Shown here piece by piece: positions 51,101 through 64,000 of a stretch of 64,000 nucleotides of DNA (the first letter of the stretch is position 1; each line of letters begins with the position of its first letter). The DNA is from Atrichornis clamosus (taxonomy: Eukaryota > Chordata > Aves > Passeriformes > Menuridae): NCBI GenBank assembly GCA_013400975.1, contig WBMZ01008988.1:124001-188000 (forward strand). Reading direction: 5' to 3'. A program made the translations under genes and the position numbers. The notes beneath the pieces were generated by a model. The model made no database searches and had not been told where the DNA came from. It saw only the letters and a program-made list of their open reading frames with translations.

Positions 51101-54100
51101 CAGCAAGGTACAGCATTCTATCTTATTCACTGTTCTGCTTACAAAGTATTTTAATATGGTGGTTTCACAAAGCTTAAAAAAACCAAGACAGAATATTTTT
51201 AATTTTAAATTTAATTATGTTCACAAGATTTCAGTACTGTACTGTTAGCTCTAACACCTTCAAAAGGTCCCTTACTTGTTAAACTTCCAAGACAATGTTG
51301 ATGAACAGATGAAGTACATGTCTGTAACAAAATTTATCAGTTATCAATAATAATGCACCAATCACATTATCACCGTTAAAAAGAAAAAATTTTATGGCAG
51401 TTTTCCCAGATGGAAGTTACTGTAAAATTTGATAGAAACCAACTCTATCCTACTGCATTAGTATAGCAAGAGCTTAAAAAAAAAATTATACATGCCCAGT
51501 ATACAGAACTATGTTGCTCTAGCCTTCGATCTCTTTGATAAACTCTTTTAAGCTCTCACTCACAAAATTTTTGAAGTATTAACTTGACATTTGGATACAG
51601 CTGTAAGACTTAATCATTTCCAAGTTGTTCAGACTTTGCCAGCGTTTAACGCTAAACAAGAAGCTAAAAGATTTCGTTATGTGTTACATCCCCTTTAATG
51701 ATAAAGCTAAACACGTTCCCTCAGTAGTGACAATTCTTAATTTAAAAAACCACATTGGGACAGTGAAAAAACTTCTTAGCCCAGCTATAAATAAGTCACT
51801 GTAACATGGCTACCACAGCATATGTAGAGTCTAAACCTCTTTTCCCCTCCATCAAAGAGAAGAAAAAGTTGGCAGGGTGAGGAAAAAATATTTGTTACTC
51901 ACGTTATTTGACTGTGTCTTACAGAATGAACAATTTTTTCTATTGCTCATTTCAATGTTGAGTTATTCCTCCAGTGAAATTAATGCTTTTTGGTTAAAGG
52001 ACTTTCCCTATTTAAATTCTGCCCATCTACAGGGAATTCAGAAAGATTTTTCATCCTCCTCTAGAGGACCTGAGAACAGACGCATTTTTCTTCCTACTCA
52101 TTTAAAAAATTGCAGGTGTTTATGATCTGATTTATCACACAAAAAAAAAAGCCACAAAAGCAAACACTTTAAAAGAATATCACACAAGTTAAAACTACAT
52201 AACATAGCTGGAAGCTACTTCAATCCCTTTGACCTTGTGTTCACTGGAGGAAATAAAAACAAGCAAAACACCCTCTGTGCTCAAGAAAATCAATCCAAGG
52301 TAACATCCTATGGAAAATAAAGTAGCTTTTGATCATTTAGGATAAAATGAATGAGCACATCTGAATCAAGCAAAGACCAGACCTTCATCTTTAAACCTTT
52401 TCAGGAGTTGGTGAAAAGTCATTACAGCACAAGCTCACAACATACCAACAGGTTACATTCCATTCACAGGTACTGTACTGATTCAGGTGTTTTGCAACCA
52501 GTATCTGCACCTCTCAGTTCAAGAAGTTGGGGCAGTGAGTGAGTTTGTATGAGTGACACTTTCCAAGGAATGGATAATCAACAAGAAAGATGGGAATCCT
52601 GGACTCCAAAGGTTGCCTAGTATGGCAAATCAACATGGATAGATGTGAAGACCAAGTGCCTAATTAATTTGCAGGCTACTTTTTGTAATTCGTTTCCTGT
52701 CTCATCACTTCTGTTCCATTACAGGATTAATTAAGCCTAGGACACTGCCTCTTCTGAAGCAATGGTATCACTTTTTCCTTCCTTGTGTTATCTAACATGC
52801 CTCACCAACTTCACCTACTGTTCCTCTCAAGAAGGAGGTCTTCCTCTGTCTGGAACCTCCCAAATAAATCACTGCTTCTCTCAGACTAAAACTGTCAGTA
52901 TTACACTTCAGCAGAAACACCTCTACTAGACATGATATATATTATCATCATTTTTTAGTTTTATATTACAAAAATTACAGGTTAGCAAAGACAAACAAAA
53001 ATTAGTATCACATCAGTGGGTGTAATGAGGATTATTTATCTATTTTATTTAACAACACATTTTATGTTTTGAGGTTTTTTAAATCTTTAAAGAAGAGAAG
53101 CACTGATGAATTTGAAGTCAGCTGACCAGGGTTTCATAGTCAGAACTCAGGAGATGAGGTTGCTCTGGTTAAGTGTGCACTAGATGGGAAATGATTAATT
53201 CATAGTCCAAATACCACTGACTGCTCATCAGCCCTCTCAGGTAAAAGATTGCCCATTAGGACACATCCACTTCACAGTTCATTAACTAAGAAGTTCTGTA
53301 TTTCAAGGATAGAAAAGAGGTGAAAAAACTCCCAAAGAAACAGTCTTTCCAAGACATCTTTCCTAGCTATAAAAATACCCTATGTTAACACACATATACT
53401 CATCCTTCCATGGTATACTGTTTGACATGCAGGCCCAAACTACATCTGAAGACTTTGAGTTACACTTGATCCTTGAAATTGGTAACATCTGTATGTATGC
53501 AGTAGTCCACTGATGTTTTTTAGTAGCAGAATCAAAACCTTTATCTTTGATGAAATCAAACTAGAATTCACAGATTTTCATGGAAGTGAAACCATACAAT
53601 GAGTTATTTGGGCCGTAAAAGTATTACACTCTCTTCATAAAAGACATTATTTTTTTAAACGAGTTCAAAAGCTAATGACACAAGCTTTTGGAATAGTACT
53701 GGTTGAAAAGAGGGGCTGAGTTTTGTTCAGAGACAGGAAAAGGAGCTTTTATTCCAGGGGAAAATTACATTACAATCATTATCATGTGCTTACCAGAAAA
53801 CCAAAATACTCCTCATAAGAATTAACATCTACAGTCTCCTTTTACTTCATTCTGTTGTAGTGGAGAGGTACACACAAATACTAGGACTTTCTGAAAATAA
53901 ATTCTTGACATGCTATTAAAACGGAATAGTCTTTACTAATTATTAGATGAAGTGTTACATACTAAGTGTTACAGACGCTTCATGGTGCAAGTCTTACAAC
54001 ATTAAAGAGGGGGAACAAACCACTACAGAAATGCATGTAGGGGATATAATCTAATGAGTTCTTCTGGAATGTATTTGGGCATACAGGTGTCAGTCACTTG

Positions 54101-57100
54101 AGACTATTTTAGAAGTTCAGATTTCAAAATACCCTTTCAGTTTTACTTCCCCTCCCATGAACAACATTAATGCTACAGGGGCTTTTTTTTTTTAAAGTGC
54201 TTTAGGCTGACATCAGAAGGTACTTTAAATTTTAAGAGTGCCTCCTGTGCCTCCACATCTAGCATATTTAAGAGGCAATATTGTCAATCAAGCCTGACTA
54301 GCAGCCATACAGGTCATGAAAGCAGTTGCATAACCAAACAGTGTGGACAGCCTTTGTATTAAAAAAATAATACCATGCCGCAGGTTTGCAAACAACAAAG
54401 CAAAGTGTTCAAAATCATAGCTGAAGGAGAACAGAAACATCTACAGACTTTAATCTTGGAAAAATATTTAAGAAGCTGAATATCTCTTTCTACCTTCATA
54501 AAGACAAAAGAAGCCCGGTACAATTGGGAATGACTGCCTGTTTTGTTTTGCTGCTCCAGTAGTTATAAATGCCACGTCTCAGGCACCGCGGCTGCTGCTT
54601 TGTTGCTGTGAAATGACAGCTGAGAAAAATGATGATGCTAGAGATATGTGTTATGAATATACAAATAGGTGAGAGCCAACTGATTCCCGCAGACAAGAGT
54701 CTAGACATTTTATTTAATAAGTGCTTCTCCCTTTCCTTCCCTTTCCTTAAATTCAGCAACCCACCAAATGTACACCCTTACCAAATAATGCCACATACAA
54801 TGTGCTTCTGGAACTCTACTGGTAAATAATGGTGCAGACATTATTATAGCCTAAACACACTTGACAGCTTCAGCAGCAACATTGATCTCACTGTCATAAA
54901 AGAGACTAGTCCAAGGTTTCTGAGCCTACTGGGACGCAGAATAGTCACCTACAGACAATCCTGCTTTGTGTGCACAGAATAAATTGAACTATTGACAGTC
55001 ATATTTGTTATCTTTCTAACAAGACATTTTAGTGAAAAATTGGAGTGGAAGAGATAGCAAACATAACTACCATACAATATATAAAGACTAACTTTCTTGA
55101 GAAGTTGCATATTAGTTCTAAAATACTATATAAGAGCTTCTGAACAATGTTGAAATGTAACAGGCATTTGGACTTTGCTTATGTTGGCACGTATACCTGC
55201 TACCCTGTCGTGCAACAAAGAAAAAGCACTTAAACTATGTAAGAGAGAGGAAAAAAAAATCCTTTTTTTCCTTCTTTGTATTTTTCTCTTTCTATTCTCT
55301 TTCCTTCTACCTTCCTTCTTCCCTTGTCTTTCCTCCTTTCCTCATGCTTTTCTTCTCCTTCCCTCCTCCCTTCCTTCTGTACATTATCAAGACACTTATT
55401 TAATTCATACCCAAAGGACATGGCTTCATATCCATAAAGAACATGTTCTTGTATTGTGTTGACATTAAACTAAACTGAAAAAATTCAGCATGTAACAGAA
55501 ACAGAGTATCAGAAGTATGGTGCATTGATGCTGTGAACATTCTGGTAGTTGGACAGTGATAAAACTAGACTGGTTTGGTCTTTTTACTTCCTTTATGGGG
55601 CTTCAGGCTAAGTTTTCCCTGTCACATGTCTCCCTACAATTGTTTCGATTGCTCTTAAGAAAATAAAAGGATCCCAATGATGGATAAATTCATGCTTACA
55701 ATTTCCAGCCATTTCAGTTTTTGTTGTATTTCTATTGACTTTCTAATAATCCACTTCAATACTAAAGTACTCTTCTTTGTAGCATCTTTCCAAGTTAATA
55801 AAAAGCACAAAATTACAAAACTAAAAATGCTATAGCTTATACAATGGCATATTAGAGGAGGCCGAACTATTTAAACTGAAGTCAGGACTATTTGTCAACA
55901 GTACACTGCATTCAGTAACTGCATTAGTAATTTTTAAGAGTCCTACATCCTCTGGAGAGCACAGTTATACTTAGAATAGTAAACCTGGTATGACCATCAC
56001 AATAGTAAGTATCTACAGATAACAAAGAATCCCACCCAATCTCAGAGCTCCCTTGTATGCAAGCTCATGAATGCCAAAAAGAACAATGAGAAGAGTGCTT
56101 CTGTTATGAAGGCCTCTATTATTAGGCCAGGTCTTTTTTCTGCAACAGAAACATTTTGTTTTTCATATATTAATAACCACAACTAAGTTTCCTGGATGTC
56201 TTCATTCCTGAGTAGCGTGATAGTTTTTATGACACATTGTGCTAACTGGAAAAGCTGAGAAAGAATAATGATCATATACAAATAAAAGTACCCCAAGAAG
56301 AATCTGATATACAGACACAGAGCACAACACAGAAGGTTAACACTATCACCACCTGGTTTATGCCTGAGTCAAAAGTTCTTGCCACCACTAGCAATCAACA
56401 CTTAATGCCAACCAACTTTCATTAACATAAAATTGGTTCTTGAGAACATTACAAAACTTGGTTGATGAAAAAACCAATCTTGATGCAGAATATTTACGGC
56501 TTCTGAAAACACGTGACTTGATTTTACAGAAAGTTTAAATAGCATCATATAAATTTAAAAGGTTTAAAAATGAGACATGATAGAGCTAAAGGATATCATA
56601 GTATGGTTGTATCTTTTTTTCAGCAGCACATGAACCATCTCAAAATACAGTGCTTGTTAATCAGAGTATTCAGCTCTTGATGATGTGGAAGAAAGGTACA
56701 ATAATTTCAGAAAAAAACCTGTGGTGCCTCAGCAGTGATAAATTCTGAATCTGAAGAAAACAAGGCACTGATGCAGAGGTACCACATCTCTTCATTCACC
56801 GTATACAACCAAGACAAACTTTCCAGAACAACCAAGTGAAATGCTGTACCTACAAATGGTCACAAAGATCAGGTGACAGAATGGGGGAGTTACGGTCCTC
56901 GGAAGCAGTAACTCAAAATAAGAGATCCGGATACTGACTAACAATAATTTAGATATTATTCTAATGTCTAATTGGACAGCATGGAAGTACTGTACTTAAC
57001 CTGGTAAACAAAGGAATCTGGAGAAGACAGAAGGCAAAATTACTTTGCCTCTGATACTGATGAGAGTAGTACTGGAAAAACAAAGGAAATGCAGCATTTT

Positions 57101-60100
57101 CCACTTCAAGAACAATGCTGTAAAACCAGGAAAGGCTTGCAGAAAAAACCAACGTGTGTTTTTGACTGAAGAACCACAGAGATAGAGTAAAGCAGCCTTT
57201 ATTTACCAAGAAGAAAATGAGAGGGTAATTTGATTAAAGTATACAACTGAGACATCAAAGGGAATAGAAGGGTCCTAAATTTAAGGAGGCAAAGAAGAAT
57301 AATGAATGACAAGAAATCGAAGATAGTAAAATGCAAAATAGGTGAATTTTCTTTTCTTAAATGGCATAGATGATTTATGCTTGAAAGAACTTACACATTT
57401 TTGCAACTTGTGTACGTGAAAGCATAATTTTTATCGATTGTTTTTTGGGGGGCTTTTGAGTTTTTAAAAGAAAACATACTACCAGCTCAAACTTTTAAGA
57501 AACAACAACTGAAAACATAATGGAATTCATGTCAGTGTTAAGAAAACTTGAGGGGTTTTCTGGCTTTAAAACCTGGCATGTTTAAAAATATTCAATACAA
57601 ATAAAGTACAACTACCTGAGCAATAATTCCTTCCCTGCATAAAGCGTTCTATGCAAAATACCCATTTTCAACACTTATATCCTTATGTGTAGTTCTTTCA
57701 CAAGTGCAAATGTCATTTGGCAATCTTTGTAGTTTTACTGTAATAGTAAAGGAATGTTCCTGCATTTGATGAGCTGAAAGTGCCTCAACAGATCAGCACA
57801 TTGGTACTAACTGAAGATTTACCAAATGTATAAAGTCTATGTTCTCTTTACTTCAAAGTGAAGAGTAAAAAAAAAAGGCAAGATATACGAATAATAACAT
57901 AATAAACTCTTAGAAACCAGACTGCTTATGTTTCAAAAGACATAAATCACCTAATTAACACTGAAATAAATTGTCTTTTCTCTGACATGGGAAGCAGTGA
58001 GAATAGACTGAAAATTATGGCAGCAGAAAAGAACCGCTGGGATAAGAGCAGAATGAACAAGCAGGCCAAGAATTCAAAGGCTCTCCTAGTAAATTACTCC
58101 AAAATAAGTTTAGCATTCACTTATATTTTATATCAATTTTTCAGTAAGATACAGGCCCTAGAAATCCTGTTATCACAAAAGAAGTCCGATGATGCAGAAT
58201 TTTGTTTGCTGTTTAGAGAAGAAAAACATCTGACCCTGTGCTGCACCGATTTGTGAAAACTCTGTTTTTCACAAGAAGAGTATTTTCAGTCAAATCTCTA
58301 GAATGTTGTAGGGCTAAACAAATTTATTTTGAAATAGGCAGCTCTTGAGTAATAGAAGTGGTGGGGTTTTTTTATTGTCCAATTTTGCTTATCACCCTCT
58401 AAAAGGAATCAAGCTCTTCAATGTATTTGAAAAGAAAAACTTCAAAGAAAGGACATCAAACCTGCAGAGAGTACTCACATAGAAGATAAAACACTTCCTA
58501 TAATGAACTGTGAACTTGAGCACAGGTAGCCACGTTCGCTTCAACGGCTCAATACAAAGACAAAGCAACAAAGAAAGACAAATTTATCAAACCATTCAAG
58601 ATGATGTCAATCTCCAGCAAATATTATATAGCCCTTGAAAAATGCAGTTACCTTGGAATGGCTTAGAAAATGGCCTAAATTAAAATTCTACATGTTCATA
58701 CAACATTAACATACATTAAAAAAAAATAAAAATGAAGGATTGCTTACGTAGGATTTAAGGTGGCTAACACAAGAAATTAACTAATTTATCATAGAGCTTT
58801 ACATTGTTAGTAGGCTGCTGTATCATAAATATTTAGTTGCACCCTGAAGTAATTTTAAAAAGCAAAGGGATTCAACATTTCTCAATACTCTTCTGAAGTT
58901 CTGTTAGTAAAATATCCAATAAAGGAACTTTTCAAGGAGGAGAAAAATGTGAGTGGATAAGCACCTATAATGTGGACATGCACCTGTGATGTGCTAAAAG
59001 GCATGAGATTAATACAACATCCTTTCTTTTGCCAGTTCCCAAATTATGAGATATTTTATACTCCCATTCTTGGATTAAATGGAAAGCAGATGAAGCTAGC
59101 TGCCTAGGAGACAGAAGCAACATAATGGAAATGTAACCAGTTAGAAGAAAACAATGCTAACATCTCCTTTTTGAATGAGAGCAACTGATGAGACACACAC
59201 AAGTGTGCTTCAATATGCAATCAGAATGGAAAAAACAAAAGTGAAAAGGAATTCCCTACCAGAATTCAGGTGGTATTCCAAGCAGCTACAATTTCTGAAG
59301 ATACTTTATTTTTAACTCGAGTAATCTGACTCTGTTTTCATAGATGAAGGGAAGATTCCAACAGCAATCAAAAATAGGAAATAAAGCATCTGTTAATGAA
59401 AATGGTAATCTACTGCTTCCATGAATAGCTCATTGTGTAGAAAGAAATTTTTTATGAAAGACTTAGAATTTACATAAAACAGTCAAGGAGCCTCCTTAAA
59501 ACACCAATGAGAAACTGAGCTATCTTTTCCTTTCAGAAGTGGCGGATAACTCATTCTGGTCTATATTAAAAGTGGCATTACACAACTCTGAAAGGGTTGC
59601 CATGTTTACTTTGAGAACAAGAAAGTAACTAGCAACAACCTTCATGGGAGTAAATAATTAACACAATAGCTTTAGCCTTTCTCTTCCATTCTTCTTGGTT
59701 TAGTGGAAGGAAAATAATTCAAACAGTATAAAAGTATTTGATACAGGAGGCGTCACAGGATCCCCACGGGGTAAGTAAAGATAATTGTCCAGTGAGAGAA
59801 TTAAGCCACAGAGCTAAATCTCTCACAGTGGGCACTGACTGCTCCATTTTCAGGTTCATGCCATTCTGTGCTAGTCCTCGTCTACACCTTGCTCAGAACA
59901 CGTTTATGGAATAAATCAGTCATAGAAATAACATTGTAAACGAGGCACGCACAAAATGATTTAACATCTGGAACTGTTCAATCCTTTGGAGATACTTTTA
60001 TTGCACAATTCCAGAGGTTAGCCCATGTAATCATTATGCACTATTTACATAGACTAGCATGGTTCCTTTTCCATCTGGATTAGAATTCAGCCTTCATTTA

Positions 60101-63100
60101 TTTATACAGCTATAAAAAGTTGTAGATGATGTGTTCATTTTTTTCCTGCAAGTATTTTCCATTTATTCATTAATTCTATCCTTGAACAGTTTTAGGTTTT
60201 TATTACCATTTAATGAAATATAACTATTAGCAATGCAGGAAATTAATCTAATGCCTGCATAAATTACTTGTTACAGATCCCAAACATTTTACACTGGACT
60301 ATCTGGATAATAAAGATGCACTGAAGTCACAGAATATAAGAACCTCTGGTATTTTCTGTACTATTTCCTTCCAAGAAATGGCCTATCTGCAAATCTGGAT
60401 GTGGAATTACTCTTATTTAGATAAACAAGAACTTTTTATCAATTGATTTCTCTTGGCTAATTTAACTACCCTCTACACTGCAGTGCATCTTTGCCTTCTG
60501 TGGGCTGTATAAAAATCTTGGTCTGTACCTAGACTTTCCAGTAACCGTTTATCCTCTCTTTTAAGCCATGATATTTGGGACCTCCTGTAGCAGCATCTTT
60601 TTTCACCATCCCCTACAACCAAAATAATCTATTATATTACATTAGCTACCAAAGTCTACAAAAATACATGCAAGGACATTTAATTTAGCTATTCAACTAC
60701 ACTATGTCACATAGCACTGCAGAGTTGTACAGAAATTAAAATGTGTACATCTCAACAGTCTAATCTGCATACATTGAATCAAACTAGGCACATGTTTTTC
60801 TGTTGAAGGACCCTGTTTTCATAAAGGGCAATGCATACATTTGACCACATCCCCATTCCTTCTCTAAAACTCACCACAAAACCTTAGCTGAACCTTCCTA
60901 TGGATAACTTCCTTAAATTCATAGGTAACAATAAATAAATAGCAACACAAACAGATGCCTGACATAGAAAATTCCATATATAACCTTGATTTACATATTT
61001 TCCTTTTCCAAACTTCTTACCTATTATCTATTGTTAAACATCCTGTTTAACTATAATGCAAACTTTTTTTAGACTGAAATAGGTATGAACTCACTATAAG
61101 CAGCACCATGCAGAAATGCTGAATATATGCAATTTTAATTCATTGCTGGGTGACACAATGATTATCATCTCTCAGGCATAAGCCCGAGGTACAGGCTTCC
61201 AACATCACACATGAACAAGGAGGCTACCTGAGCATGTTCACTCAGTGCACTCATTTTAATCCCCAGAATTTGATCAATTTAGAATGGGAAAAGCTATTTA
61301 GAAGTTCCTTTTGCAACTGCTAACGGTAATCGTTCAGGTTTTAAAACTGTATTTGTGTGTGCATGGGACAGAGATACTTGGCTCTTTGCAAAGACTGACA
61401 GGCTCAAGGTTGGTCTACTTTTGAAAGCAGAGCACAGTCCATTAAAAAAATCCATTAAGTTCTTGTCACATCCATTAGCCATTTTTTCCTACCAAAATAA
61501 GATCCATCTGTAAATTATCAGTTTGGTAAAGGAGTAACATTAAAGTGGGTAAATGCACTTGATTCTATTGACTTTTAATTAAAATCAACTAAATTTCTAC
61601 TAAGCTCTCAAGCAGCCTTACACTATCATCAGAACTTTAAATTGTCCTCCTTCTATCTTTAGCCACAAAAGATGATACAGTTTTAAAAACAAATGGATAA
61701 TCTTCTTAAACAGAATGAAGCAATCATACTTAACTGCAAAATAACCATGCAACTGTTAATAAAGCATAAGTTAGCCCGTATGCCAAATTACTTTATAGTT
61801 TAATAAGTACTGCAGCATATTTAGATAAGAACATTAAATCATTTGACCTCAAGCTAAAGTTACACATCTTGCAATGAATTGTTCTTTGAATTATTGCATA
61901 GTTAAAGCAAGCCGTCATCATCCTCTGCAAAAACAAAACTCAGGTGAAGCCCATCAAAGCATCATTCCAAGATACAAAATGAGATTTAAATTGCACTTGT
62001 CATTGCTGAGACTCAAGTTTTTCTACTGCTGTTTTGGTAAAACAAGTTAAACTAAAAAATCCTCATCTGTCAGTTCAGCAGTTTCCTAGTAAATGCAATG
62101 GTCCAAATACATAGTAAAGGTAGAAAAGTTTCAAGCTGACAGTAGAGGCTGTGTTACGTAAGAAGCATATAAACACTTCCACAAATTAAAATAATAAAAT
62201 GTTTTTAATATGGTTAAACTTCCTCTCTGGCTAGTTCCTTTTTCAAAACAAAACCCCAAATACGTCATGTAAGAATATAGAACACTAAGTAGATGAGGAA
62301 ACTAAAATGTTATTGTTCTATTTAGAAAGGAAAGAAACAAGAAAAAAAATCTGCCGTTTTTCAATTCTGAAAACTACTTCTATTTCACAGGTAACTTGGA
62401 GAGTGAGTGGTTTTAAGAGACTGGCCCCTACACTGTTCACAAAACAGACTCCAAACAATTCATTTTGTTCTCTGTTCCTCCAAGTATCACACAAGAGTCT
62501 CGCCTGACATCCTGTCTCTGTTTACTCAAGCAAGAGATGCCATAAATGCATCATTCATATCTTAATGTTTGGCTTCCAAAGGAAAAAAAGGCAGTACAGT
62601 TCTGAAGAAAACAATCACCCAATGAAGTTCTGGAGCAAAAATCATTTGAGAAGTCATGCATATATGAAATTGAGCTTTTAAGAAGTACATGAGTAGTCTG
62701 AATTATGTCACACTTGTAAATATACCATGTGTAAAGTCTGTACAATAGTAGTATACATGCCAAAAAAAAAGGTAATTAATGCACTCTGAAGCAGTAGGTC
62801 GTGCCACACGGTAAGGCCTTGTTTCTTTTTGCTATTCCCCATGGACAGCATAAGCTACCACTCCAAAAGCTCATTCTCCTTTATTTTCACTAGACACTCA
62901 GCCAGTTCTCTGGCAATACTACAGGAATTTTAGACAAGACATGGCAATAGCCAGCACTGCTGTTGCAAAGCCCTGATAACCACCAGGTCCCTCGTTGTAG
63001 CGCTCCTAGGTGGAGCAAGTGTTAACCAGAAGAATCTAAAGCTAAGAAAGCACTATATAAAATCTCCCTCTGCGGATTTAACAAAGGCAAGCTTGTGCGT

Positions 63101-64000
63101 CAGATAAGGTCTGAGGGCTAAGACATGTAAGCGCTGTACACAGAAATAGCCACAAAAACAAAGGCAGCTGTCACTTGGACAACAGGGAGGAAGGAAAGTA
63201 AAATGGGGTTTGAAGTCCAACTTCACCATGAAAGGAAGAAGGGAACACAGAACTTCAACAAAAATCATGAAACACAATTAGAGGGAGTAATTATTGTAAA
63301 TAGAGTTTTGGTAAGAATAGACAAGCATGAAATTAATTTCAGGCTGCCTGCAATGAAGACAGCAACTTTAAAGCCAGACATTTTCAGTTTAAACACGAAA
63401 GCATCATAAATTTCTATTTAACATTTTTACCTACCCTAAATTAAAATGTTCTTTATGTAGCTGAGTAAGAGGTAAAATATTTCTTTTTGAAATTAATGGC
63501 AATATATTTATATGACTGCAAGTTTCAGCAGTATCAGTCAACTCTCCTGGCTTTGGAAAAAGTCACCATGTTTCTGGCTAAAGAATATTTTATAGCACTC
63601 TCTTCAGCCCTAGCAATAGCCTAGGAACACACCTGGTTAGACACCAAGCCCTCTCTCTTCACTGCATGCCCAAGAAGGCTATGTGTATTTTCTAACCTTA
63701 CTCTGCACAATGTACTACAACAGAGACTGCAGGAGCAGGTACAGGGGAAATGATCAATAATTCTAAAAGGCAGTTCATTGTTTCTAACACTATTACATGT
63801 GCATTTGTCCTTTCAAAACCAAACCAAGACTCCTCATTAATTGATACGTTTATGCTGCTAAAAGTAGCAAGAGAAAAATCACAGGAACATCATTTATTAC
63901 AGAGTAATACCTGAACGGAATTAACTCCACTGTAATATTTATCATCTCCTTTTATGTCCTTTCAGACACAAACTACCAAACATGGTCACAGTAAGCATCT
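48151..64000 (-). other. ANO10 upstream intron, distal part; no gene recognised
   Basis: About 16 kb of AT-rich sequence after the second CR1 copy. It holds a long pyrimidine tract at 55259-55380 and scattered A/T runs. Short open frames on both strands do not look like known proteins. One candidate cryptic acceptor/donor pair lies at 49303-49345. That this remains inside ANO10 is inferred from the absence of any other gene signal. Confidence 0.5.
55259..55380. repeat. Long polypyrimidine tract (CCTT/CTTT units)
   Basis: About 120 bp that is nearly all C and T on the plus strand, with CCTTCCTT, CTCCTTCCC and CTTT units and few interruptions. In gene sense it is a GAAG/GGAA-rich purine tract. 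No flanking mobile element is recognised. Confidence 0.85.

Noticed and set aside
54560..54600. CAGGCACCGCGGCTGCTGC as a CpG-island promoter
   Set aside because: Only a few CpGs over about 40 bp in an otherwise AT-rich region; far too small for a CpG island.
1..64000. Search by eye for tRNA, rRNA, snRNA, CRISPR arrays, viral LTRs and bacterial-type operons
   Set aside because: None seen. Small structured RNAs such as microRNA hairpins cannot be excluded without folding and conservation analysis.

Overview
This is AT-rich vertebrate nuclear DNA, almost certainly from a bird. Three things point to that: CR1 LINE fragments ending in the degenerate ATTCTRTG-type tail typical of bird and reptile CR1, a very low density of recognisable interspersed repeats (roughly 1.2 kb of 64 kb), and one clear vertebrate coding exon with canonical splice sites. 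I see no bacterial-style gene organisation, no CpG island, and no rRNA, tRNA or CRISPR array. The exact species cannot be fixed from the sequence.

The only convincing protein-coding feature is a 117-bp internal exon on the minus strand at 30095..30211. I assign it to ANO10 (anoctamin-10, TMEM16K), a member of the anoctamin/TMEM16 membrane-protein family that acts as an ER lipid scramblase. The exon encodes the end of the last transmembrane helix and the start of the cytosolic C-terminal helix. The rest of the window reads as two very large ANO10 introns. Positions 30212 to 64000 are the upstream intron in gene sense, and 1 to 30094 are the downstream intron leading to the last coding exon, which I could not find here. 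ANO10 is known in mammals to have a very long 3' intron, so this is plausible.

Region by region: 1-3.7 kb is unannotatable intron. A 5'-truncated CR1 copy lies at about 3.73-4.11 kb on the minus strand, followed by simple repeats (a CT tract joined to A21, CCAA-rich and GA-rich tracts) at 4.8-5.1 kb. From 5.1 to 30 kb I find only a short CR1 tail at 20.4 kb and low-complexity tracts. The ANO10 exon is at 30.1-30.2 kb. From 30.2 to 47.4 kb there are several microsatellites and A/C-rich tracts. An older, broken CR1 copy spans 47.46-48.15 kb on the minus strand. From 48.2 to 64 kb there is intron with a long pyrimidine tract at 55.3 kb.

I found no previously undescribed biological system. The leads most worth a second look are two places in the upstream intron where a good polypyrimidine/AG acceptor sits a few bases before an AG|GTAAGA donor on the gene's strand (34755-34790 and 49303-49345). 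These are candidate microexons or recursive-splicing sites, but chance matches cannot be excluded.
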